Positions 1 to 5,091 of a DNA stretch of 5,091 bases are shown here, one piece after another. Below the pieces are notes generated by a model, which worked only from the letters and a program-made list of their open reading frames with translations, was not told where the DNA came from and did not search any database. The translations under genes were made by a program, and so were the position numbers. Numbering within the stretch: position 1 is the first letter of the stretch; the number at the start of each line of letters is the position of its first letter. The stretch comes from Desulfobacteraceae bacterium (GTDB taxonomy: Bacteria > Desulfobacterota > Desulfobacteria > Desulfobacterales > Desulfobacteraceae), in assembly GCA_023140455.1 (NCBI GenBank), contig JAGLLQ010000344.1, positions 1 to 5,091 on the forward strand. Reading direction: 5' to 3'.

Positions 1-329
1 TTACAGGTATAACAGATGAGGCCCAGTCACTTGATATAATGTCAAAAAATGTGGAGTATGCAGTATTAAAGGTCGGTAAAAAAGGAAGCTTTATTTCCTA
101 TGATGGCAAGGTTATAAAAATTGAACCTGTTAAAGGAGCAAATGCCATTGACACAACAGGTGCCGGCGATCTTTGGGCAGCAGGGTTTTTGTTCGGCCTT
201 GCAAATGGGTATTCCATTGAAAAAAGTGGCAAAATAGCATCAGCATGCGGATTTGAGGTAGTTCAGGTTATGGGAGCTCAAATTCCTGAGCAGGGCTGGG
301 CAAGAATCAGGCAAATTGCTACACAGTAG
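1..329 (+). CDS. PfkB-family carbohydrate/nucleoside kinase, C-terminal part (5' end outside window)
   Basis: This is the last 108 codons of a ribokinase/PfkB-family kinase, a cytoplasmic enzyme that moves the ATP gamma-phosphate to a hydroxyl of a sugar or nucleoside. The frame is open from base 3 to the window edge, so the ATG at 39 is an internal methionine and not the start. Family members are about 300-340 residues, so roughly one third is visible. The decisive motif is DTTGAGDLWAAGFL at 150-191, which fits PfkB signature 2: GAG forms the anion hole and the Asp codon at 168-170 is the expected catalytic base. The tail (ACGFEVVQVMGAQIPEQGW) resembles deltaproteobacterial and Bacteroidetes PfkB proteins often annotated as adenosine kinase. 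The substrate-binding N-terminal half is missing, so adenosine, ribose, fructose or another substrate cannot be decided. The gene ends with TAG at 327-329 and converges on the minus-strand DUF748 gene. Family assignment is firm; substrate is not. Confidence 0.88.
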   Translation, partial: TGITDEAQSLDIMSKNVEYAVLKVGKKGSFISYDGKVIKIEPVKGANAIDTTGAGDLWAAGFLFGLANGYSIEKSGKIASACGFEVVQVMGAQIPEQGWARIRQIATQ

Positions 330-384
330 ACGGGCAAATACCTCAGGGATGCTAATAATAAAATTATATTAATTGTCTTTATTC

Positions 385-407
385 ATCTGTTTGAACACCA
401 GACAGAT
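385..407. other. Hairpin in the convergent intergenic gap, possible weak terminator
   Basis: An inverted repeat with 9-bp arms (ATCTGTTTG at 385-393 and CAGACAGAT at 399-407, with one T-G wobble on the plus strand) encloses a 5-base loop, AACAC. After one mismatch, two more T-A pairs can form outside. It lies 55 bases after the kinase stop and 20 bases after the DUF748 stop, so it could serve both convergent genes. On neither strand is it followed by a proper U-tract: AAAAATT follows on plus and GAATAAAG on minus. A classical intrinsic terminator is therefore not supported. It could instead be an RNA 3'-end stabiliser. The remainder of 330-426 is AT-rich with nothing else recognisable. Confidence 0.35.
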
Positions 408-426
408 AAAAATTAAACAATTTATC

Positions 427-3400
427 CTATTTTAAAGTCATTATTACGCTGCCAGACTTTATTTTTTTTGATTTATCCTCTTCTCCAGATGGTTCTGGTT
501 CTAAAGTCTCGGCTTCAACAATGAAAATTCTTTTAGGGTCGATACTCTCTTTAGCAAGCATTGCTCCTTTTATGATCAAAGCTCTGTCACTTGCAAGTTG
601 TTTTAATTCATCATCAGACACCTGTATGCTCTTTTTAATTATGTTGATCATTTGATCCCTGATTATTGCTGTATCCACTTCTTCAATATCCTCGGTTGTA
701 TTTGAATCTATTGTTTCATTCTCATCATCTTTATTAGCGGCCTCTTTTGAATTAATCTGGTTTGTTAACTGAATACCTTCTTCTGTCTGATTAAAAACAA
801 TATTCAGATACATATCATACTCTTCATCAGACAATGTGATCTCATCAATGGGGATTGCCTGGCCGCCCTGTTCAATCATAATTCTTAGTTTTTCTTCCGT
901 TAAACGCTGCCCAAGCTTTTTTTCTACAAGTGCTGATTTGTCATTGTCAATGCTTACATATCCTGCTATTTCCAGATTCAACCCAGGCCGTTGGGTTAAT
1001 GCCTTGATAAGAGTTTCAACTTTTTGAGCACCATTAGAGGTAATATCAAATGACCCTGCATCAAATGCAATAATATTTAAATCTTCACCTCCACCAAACA
1101 TAGCTCCCAATAGAGAAAAGGGTGCAGTGGCAGCTTTTACCAACAGGTTTACAATAACTTTGATAATAATACCACCTAAACTGAATTTAGGGTCATCAAG
1201 ATCACCTTTAACCGGTATATCCAGAGAAATCCTTCCCATGGGGTCTTTTAACAGGGAAACAGCCAATCTCATAGGTGCCTTTATGGCATCCTCACTTTCA
1301 ACTTTTTCACCAAAGTCGAACTGATCTAAAAATATATCATTGGTGGAGTTGATTTTTCGTTTATCCACAAGATATTTTAGATCAAGGGATAGTTTTCCTT
1401 TTTGAATCTTATATCCAGCATATTTCCCTGCATAGGGGCTTAAATATCCAAGATCCATATCAGAGCAGGCCACAATCATGTCACAGAAAAAATCGGTTTT
1501 TAAGGGGTTTATCTTTCCTTTGATCTCAACAGGTGTATGTTTGTTTACCATGGCTTTTATTTTAATGTTTGACTCTATGGTTTCTTCAGAACTCAATCCG
1601 GTTATATTTGCATTTATCTGGGTCAGTATAGTTTTAAAATTAGGTGTCACAGATTGATCATTAAATACCACCTGACCCTTTTCCATGATTACCTGCCCGA
1701 TTTTAATTGGGATAGAAGAAGAATCTTCCTGGTTATTTCCTTCATTTGTATCCTCTTTTTGGGCAGTATCTTTTGTAATTTCATTGAAATTTAAAGAACC
1801 ATTTGAGTAAATCGCTACGTTTATAATCGGTTCCATAATTTTCAAGGTTTTTATGCTTGCTGCCATGGGTGATACATTAAAATCTATATCCTTGATTCCT
1901 AAATTCCTAAATTTTATGAGTGTTTTTGTTTTTTGACTATCAACAACATGAAAATCATTAATATCAATAGCACCTTGATATTTTGCTTTTAAGGGGCCTT
2001 TATCCGATTTTACCATTGAGACCTGACTTGATGTTGAAAATTTTCCATCAGATATAATCAGATTTAAATATTCAGCAACAAAAGGTTGAAACTTTGCAAG
2101 ATGAATTTGATCTACAGAAAGGGCCACATCGGCTGCCAAGGGATTTATCCCCATATTACCTGAAATATTGATTTTGCCATCTTTATTTAAATTGAAACTG
2201 AGACTGCTTTCTGTCTTTGTTTCAGGCACAGTTGAGAATCCTTTTGAGTTTAGGGTTATGTTATCAAGAAGAATCTGTCCTTTGTCCTTGGATATAAGGT
2301 CATCTGCCTTTATTGTAAATTCGTTAAACTCAATCTTTGCAACATTTACATTCCATGCTGGAGTTATCTCTTTATCTGATGCAGGTTTTGGTTCCGGTTT
2401 AGTTTTGCTGTTTTGCGGCGGCAGTAGAGCTTCAATGTTGAGTTGATTATCAATAAGTCGATAAACATTCAGACTGCCGTTCAAGGCAGATATTTTGCCG
2501 ATATTCACAAGTTGCTTTTCTGTTTCAAGTTTAATGTTTTCGACAGCAAAATTTTGAAGCGAAAACACATCTTTTTTATCAGATACATCTTTTAAGGTCA
2601 CCAAAGCATTATTAATTGCAATTTTGCCGCAATTAAGCTTAACAGGTAAAGGTTTTTTCGGTGTTCCAGCTATAGTACTTTCTTTGGAAGGATTTTTAGT
2701 ATCTATATTGCTCTCAGGTATAAGATTATAGATATTTAATGGATTGGAATCGCCTTTTAACTTTCCCAGAGCCAATGAAATATTTGGAGAAGACACAATT
2801 ACTTCTTTAATATTTATATCACCTTTCATTATCTCGGATTGATCTATAGAAATGCTAAGCTCGTTCATTTTAAATACAGAATTTGCTTTTAAATCATTGA
2901 TTCCAAGTCTGAAAAGTCTAAGTTCTCCTGATAAAAAAAGTTGGGGTAATATTTCTTTGTCTTTAAGTTGAGAGAATTCAATAGAACAAAATAGATCCAT
3001 TGTTCCGCTATTTAAATCCATATTAGTTTTAAATGGGATGTAATCGTAATAAGTTTTTAAATCAATTCCCTTAAGATCTAAATTCATTTTGGTTGTTTGC
3101 GAAGCCAGAAATGGTTTAGTTTCTCCTTCAAGCGTGATGGGTGATCCGTTGAAGTTTACTGAAAAATGAGGAGTAACAAAAATATCCATATGTGTGTCTA
3201 AATTGGAAATAAATGGAATGGCGATTTCCATTTCAGAAAAAAAATGAGTTTTATTTTGTGGCAGGTCATTGATGATAATTTTGCCGTTATTGAAGATAAT
3301 ATTGGACACAGAAAAATTTAAGGGTTTAAAAGGCTTTGGGTGTTCTTTTTCTTTAATTTTTGTCAAGTTAGTTGATTTTGAAGGGATAAGGTCACTAAAA

Positions 3401-3783
3401 TTATAAGTTTGGTCTTTATAACGTGTTGCATTGAAAAACAGGCCATCTATCCTTACTTCTCGGATCACAGGGCCCAGCCTGAAAATAGAGCTTGTTTGAA
3501 GATTAACCATAACTTTATCAAAGGAAAAAAAGGTTTTATCAGAATTTTTTTCTTTGATGTATAATTCTTCTATGGTCAAAAATAAGGAATAGGGATTAAA
3601 GGTTATCTTGCTGATGGAAACCTGTCGCTCAAGAATATTAGTTAGTTTATCAACAGATATTTTCTGAAGGATTCTGGGAAGGATAAAAAATCCGAAAAGC
3701 GTATAGAAAACTAGAAATAATCCTGTCCATAAAACAATTTTCTGCCATCGGTTAAATGCTTTATATCTTGTCAAAAGCCCCAT
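427..3783 (-). CDS. DUF748 (AsmA-like) envelope protein with OmpA-like C-terminal region, 1118 aa
   Basis: A large inner-membrane-anchored protein expected to lie mostly in the periplasm. Residues 1-15 are basic and aromatic, and 16-35 form one hydrophobic segment ending in LPRIL. The next part (QVSISKITFNPYSLFLTIEE, 54-73) and the following 'IREVRIDG...YNFSDLIP' are typical of DUF748 N-termini. The middle is amphipathic beta-strand sequence with four copies of a two-part motif (see findings). Residues 851-873 (RISLDIPVKGDLDDPKF plus following) match the AsmA-like end motif. A conserved hydrophobic stretch, KAATAPFSLLGAMFGGG (883-899), follows. After it comes an OmpA-like region: FDAGSFDIT...LNLEIAGY at 907-942, completed by LASDRALIIKGAML at 1063-1076. 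Residues 1013-1038 are an acidic low-complexity insert. AsmA-like proteins are linked to outer-membrane lipid transport or assembly, but a role here is inference. The ATG is supported by a strong GAAGGAG six bases upstream. The stop is TAG at 427-429. The gene follows the methyltransferase after 42 bases and is probably co-transcribed with it. Confidence 0.88.
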   Translation of the reverse strand: MGLLTRYKAFNRWQKIVLWTGLFLVFYTLFGFFILPRILQKISVDKLTNILERQVSISKITFNPYSLFLTIEELYIKEKNSDKTFFSFDKVMVNLQTSSIFRLGPVIREVRIDGLFFNATRYKDQTYNFSDLIPSKSTNLTKIKEKEHPKPFKPLNFSVSNIIFNNGKIIINDLPQNKTHFFSEMEIAIPFISNLDTHMDIFVTPHFSVNFNGSPITLEGETKPFLASQTTKMNLDLKGIDLKTYYDYIPFKTNMDLNSGTMDLFCSIEFSQLKDKEILPQLFLSGELRLFRLGINDLKANSVFKMNELSISIDQSEIMKGDINIKEVIVSSPNISLALGKLKGDSNPLNIYNLIPESNIDTKNPSKESTIAGTPKKPLPVKLNCGKIAINNALVTLKDVSDKKDVFSLQNFAVENIKLETEKQLVNIGKISALNGSLNVYRLIDNQLNIEALLPPQNSKTKPEPKPASDKEITPAWNVNVAKIEFNEFTIKADDLISKDKGQILLDNITLNSKGFSTVPETKTESSLSFNLNKDGKINISGNMGINPLAADVALSVDQIHLAKFQPFVAEYLNLIISDGKFSTSSQVSMVKSDKGPLKAKYQGAIDINDFHVVDSQKTKTLIKFRNLGIKDIDFNVSPMAASIKTLKIMEPIINVAIYSNGSLNFNEITKDTAQKEDTNEGNNQEDSSSIPIKIGQVIMEKGQVVFNDQSVTPNFKTILTQINANITGLSSEETIESNIKIKAMVNKHTPVEIKGKINPLKTDFFCDMIVACSDMDLGYLSPYAGKYAGYKIQKGKLSLDLKYLVDKRKINSTNDIFLDQFDFGEKVESEDAIKAPMRLAVSLLKDPMGRISLDIPVKGDLDDPKFSLGGIIIKVIVNLLVKAATAPFSLLGAMFGGGEDLNIIAFDAGSFDITSNGAQKVETLIKALTQRPGLNLEIAGYVSIDNDKSALVEKKLGQRLTEEKLRIMIEQGGQAIPIDEITLSDEEYDMYLNIVFNQTEEGIQLTNQINSKEAANKDDENETIDSNTTEDIEEVDTAIIRDQMINIIKKSIQVSDDELKQLASDRALIIKGAMLAKESIDPKRIFIVEAETLEPEPSGEEDKSKKIKSGSVIMTLK

Positions 3784-3789
3784 CTATTA

Positions 3790-3796
3790 CTCCTTC
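3790..3796 (-). promoter_or_regulatory. Strong Shine-Dalgarno of the DUF748 gene
   Basis: On the minus strand GAAGGAG stands six bases before the ATG at 3783-3781. It is much stronger than the site of the upstream methyltransferase gene. It fixes the DUF748 start and suggests independent, efficient translation initiation within the two-gene transcript. The 42-base gap holds no hairpin or promoter that I can support. Confidence 0.75.
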
Positions 3797-3825
3797 TTTA
3801 AATAAGAATAGAACAAAAATAAATA

Positions 3826-4707
3826 TTATTTATTGATATGCCAGAAAGCTGTTGCTGTCAAACCCTCATGCTTTCTGATTATTAAATCGTTTTCTGCAAT
3901 GGTTTTAAGATAATCATTGATAATAGTTTCAAGTTCAGCATCATTTTTGTTAGATACTTTTTTAAAAAATGCAAACTGCTCTTTAAATTCTTTTTCAATG
4001 CTTATTTTTTCTTCCCATTTTATTTTATCAAATGTTAATTCCGGAAAATACCCCATGGAAAAGAGTAAATTTAATTTAAATAAAAAAGTTTGAGGTTTGT
4101 CTTTTAAAGTGCGGTTCATGATTATTTCCCATAAAGCATCAAGGATGTTATGTTTCCGGGTGCTTGCCCATCCTTTTATTACACATCCTTTTTTTGATGC
4201 CTGTATCATTTTAAAAAACGACTGAGGACTTGATGTAGCAGGCGACATAAAAGCAACGACAAGGTCAAATTTGTTTGTCCATTTCATTTGTGCCAAATCA
4301 ATTTTATTCCAGTCTTTGTGTAAAAAGGTGATTTTATCCTCAAGAGTTTTAGGTAAATCTTTTTTACAACGTTCAAGCATACCTTTTGAAAAATCAAGAG
4401 CTGTGACCTGGCATTTGTTTTCTGCAAGCTCTCTTGCAAAAAGGCCTGTACCACAGCCAATTTCAAGAATACTGCAATTATCAAATATTAGTTTTTCAGC
4501 TTTTAAAAGTTTTGTGATCTTATTTAGTTTCCGGGATGCGATTTCTTCATTTTTTGTGTTATAGGAAAGAGAAGCTGTGTCCCAATATTCCGGAGTAGAA
4601 AAACCTTTATGCACTTGATATGTATCATCGGTTTTTGTATTCTCCTCTTGTTTTATATTATTCCACTGGTCTATCCAAAAGTTTTCAGTAAAAATCGTAT
4701 TACTCAT
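3826..4707 (-). CDS. Class I SAM-dependent methyltransferase, substrate unknown, 293 aa
   Basis: A soluble, cytoplasmic methyltransferase with a Rossmann-like SAM-binding core. Motif I is LEIGCGTG at residues 81-88, the glycine-rich loop that binds SAM. The acidic residue that normally contacts the SAM ribose is Asp105 in VTALDFS (101-107). A motif III-like FLHKDW lies at 128-133, and FDLVVAFMSPA at 147-157 follows in the motif IV position. No signal peptide or membrane segment is visible. The N-terminal lead-in FWIDQWNN (10-17) and STPEYWDTASLSY (37-49) looks conserved in style, which supports the ATG at 4707-4705. Its ribosome site is weak (GGA, eight bases before the start). The C-terminal 110 residues are a helical, lysine-rich cap that probably sets the substrate, which I do not recognise. 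The protein lacks features of rRNA, ubiquinone or chemotaxis methyltransferases that I could name. The stop is TAA at 3828-3826. It is the first gene of a likely two-gene unit with the DUF748 gene, and it is divergent from the binding-protein gene. Confidence 0.85.
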   Translation of the reverse strand: MSNTIFTENFWIDQWNNIKQEENTKTDDTYQVHKGFSTPEYWDTASLSYNTKNEEIASRKLNKITKLLKAEKLIFDNCSILEIGCGTGLFARELAENKCQVTALDFSKGMLERCKKDLPKTLEDKITFLHKDWNKIDLAQMKWTNKFDLVVAFMSPATSSPQSFFKMIQASKKGCVIKGWASTRKHNILDALWEIIMNRTLKDKPQTFLFKLNLLFSMGYFPELTFDKIKWEEKISIEKEFKEQFAFFKKVSNKNDAELETIINDYLKTIAENDLIIRKHEGLTATAFWHINK

Positions 4708-4725
4708 AAGTCTATTCCAAAATAA

Positions 4726-4755
4726 TTGACAATAACAAGCATCTTAGCATATATT
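4726..4755 (+). promoter_or_regulatory. Predicted sigma70-like promoter for the substrate-binding protein gene
   Basis: A perfect -35 box TTGACA (4726-4731) is followed after 18 bases by TATATT (4750-4755), a five-of-six match to TATAAT. Transcription would begin near 4762, leaving an untranslated leader of about 130 bases before the ATG at 4892. The -35 box lies only 19 bases from the methyltransferase start codon, inside that gene's presumed leader. A second, weaker plus-strand candidate is TTGAAT (4839-4844), 18 bases, AATAAT (4863-4868). The AT-richness of the region lowers the value of the weaker match. Confidence 0.5.
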
Positions 4756-4781
4756 ATATAGATACGAAAATATTTTGATGA
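4753..4781 (-). promoter_or_regulatory. Candidate promoter of the methyltransferase-DUF748 unit
   Basis: On the minus strand a perfect TATAAT lies at 4758-4753. Seventeen bases upstream is TCATCA (4781-4776), a poor -35 with three of six matches. Transcription from it would start near 4746 and give a leader of about 40 bases before the ATG at 4707. Its -10 overlaps the plus-strand -10 by three bases. An ATGA-N5-TCAT inverted repeat at 4778-4790 overlaps its -35 and could be an operator, though the arms are short. The weak -35 may mean activator dependence or simply chance in AT-rich DNA. Confidence 0.35.
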
Positions 4782-4844
4782 TTTCGTCATTATTTGTCGA
4801 ATTGTTTGCTTAGATTTTAATGATAACAACCAATAGCTTTGAAT

Positions 4845-4869
4845 TATTATTGCTGCTTTTAAAATAATA
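4845..4869 (+). other. A/T-only inverted repeat in the leader of the binding-protein gene
   Basis: TATTATT (4845-4851) and AATAATA (4863-4869) form a perfect 7-bp inverted repeat with an 11-base loop, ending seven bases before the AGAGG ribosome site. As RNA it would be a weak A-U stem. It could tune translation, or be chance in this AT-rich leader. No known riboswitch pattern is recognisable in 4762-4891. Confidence 0.2.
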
Positions 4870-4876
4870 CTATTTT

Positions 4877-4881
4877 AGAGG
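4877..4881 (+). promoter_or_regulatory. Ribosome-binding site of the substrate-binding protein gene
   Basis: AGAGG lies 10 bases before the ATG at 4892, a rather long spacing. An in-frame TAA at 4865-4867 rules out an upstream ATG start, so 4892 is the best start, and the signal peptide that follows agrees with it. Confidence 0.5.
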
Positions 4882-4891
4882 TTTCATTATT

Positions 4892-5091
4892 ATGAGTTTT
4901 ATAAAGATAATTGATAGATTGTTTTTTGTACTATTGTTAATTAGCCTCTCTTTTTTTATTTGCAAGACAGCTAAAGCTTTAGAGCCAGTAAAAATAGCAC
5001 TGATTTCTTCAGAGACAGGCATAGCAGCGAAACCTGGTAAGCCAATGGTTCAGGGTGCCAAAATGGCTGTTGATGAAATAAACAGTCAAGG
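4892..5091 (+). CDS. Periplasmic substrate-binding protein of a branched-chain amino acid-type ABC transporter, N-terminal part
   Basis: Only the first 66 codons are visible; the frame is open at the window end. Residues 1-29 form a Sec signal peptide: a short start with Lys5 and Arg9, a hydrophobic core at 10-23, and an A-K-A site that predicts cleavage after Ala29. Cys24 is not in a proper lipobox (FFIC), so a lipoprotein is unlikely. The mature start, VKIALISSETGIAAKPGK, followed by QGAKMAVDEINSQG, is the hallmark of the Peripla_BP_6 (LivJ/LivK-like) family: a first beta strand, a ligand-contacting loop, then the helix carrying QGAxxAVDEIN. In the family this protein captures a ligand (branched-chain amino acids, amides, urea or aromatic acids) in the periplasm and passes it to an ABC permease. 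The ligand residues lie beyond the window, so specificity is open. Translocation genes would be expected downstream. It is divergent from the methyltransferase gene and shares its 184-base upstream region. Confidence 0.85.
   Translation, partial: MSFIKIIDRLFFVLLLISLSFFICKTAKALEPVKIALISSETGIAAKPGKPMVQGAKMAVDEINSQ

Noticed and set aside
39..41. ATG as the start of a short 96-residue protein
   Set aside because: The frame is open upstream to the window edge, and the protein is clearly the C-terminal part of a PfkB kinase, which cannot work without its N-terminal half.
462..469. A8 tract on the minus strand near the DUF748 3' end, possible slippage or sequencing frameshift site
   Set aside because: The frame on both sides of the tract is consistent and the protein ends in a family-like way (GSVIMTLK), so there is no sign of a frameshift.
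836..1324. Two small plus-strand open frames (836-1027 and 1127-1324)
   Set aside because: They lie wholly antisense to the well-supported DUF748 coding sequence, have no ribosome site or recognisable motif, and their compositions are what an antisense frame of this gene gives.
2168..2446. Plus-strand open frame of 92 codons
   Set aside because: Antisense to the DUF748 middle region, with no domain, no ribosome site and no independent promoter.
4271..4564. Plus-strand frame of 97 codons and a minus-strand frame at 4284-4484
   Set aside because: Both overlap the methyltransferase core encoding the SAM-binding motifs. The motifs are intact in the main frame, so these are shadows.
4777..4799. 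Possible Fur-box-like sequence in the divergent region
   Set aside because: It has ATGA and TCAT halves, but their spacing differs from the Fur consensus and the rest matches poorly. Such matches are common in AT-rich DNA.

Overview
The window looks like ordinary chromosomal DNA from an AT-rich Gram-negative bacterium. By eye about one third of the bases are G or C. The gene content is a PfkB-type sugar or nucleoside kinase with a GAGDLW signature, a very long DUF748 (AsmA-like) envelope protein, a stand-alone SAM methyltransferase and a Peripla_BP_6-type binding protein. I would place it in the Desulfobacterota (a Desulfobacteraceae-like sulfate reducer), but this is an impression from protein style and is not proven by any marker gene.

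Layout: (1) 1-329, plus strand, holds the C-terminal third of a PfkB-family kinase whose beginning lies outside the window. (2) 330-426 is a short convergent intergenic gap with one hairpin that lacks a clear U-tract. (3) 427-3783, minus strand, is an 1118-residue DUF748 protein with an N-terminal membrane anchor and an OmpA-like C-terminal region. (4) 3826-4707, minus strand, is a class I SAM-dependent methyltransferase. It lies 42 bases upstream of the DUF748 gene in the same direction, so the two probably form a methyltransferase-then-DUF748 transcription unit. (5) 4708-4891 is a 184-base divergent regulatory region. It has a good plus-strand sigma70-like promoter (TTGACA, 18-base spacer, TATATT) whose -10 box overlaps a minus-strand TATAAT. 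(6) 4892-5091, plus strand, is the start of a secreted substrate-binding protein of the branched-chain amino acid ABC transporter type, cut off by the window end.

How the genes work together: the DUF748 protein is expected to sit in the inner membrane and project into the periplasm, where AsmA-like proteins are linked to outer-membrane lipid and protein homeostasis. The methyltransferase is cytoplasmic and its substrate cannot be read from the sequence. The binding protein would serve an ABC importer encoded downstream. The kinase seems unrelated and only converges on the operon.

I found no tRNA, rRNA, CRISPR array, insertion sequence or clear mobile element, and no evidence of a wholly new system. 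The most distinctive structure is a fourfold repeated two-part motif inside the DUF748 protein. The overlapping divergent promoters are the next most interesting point.
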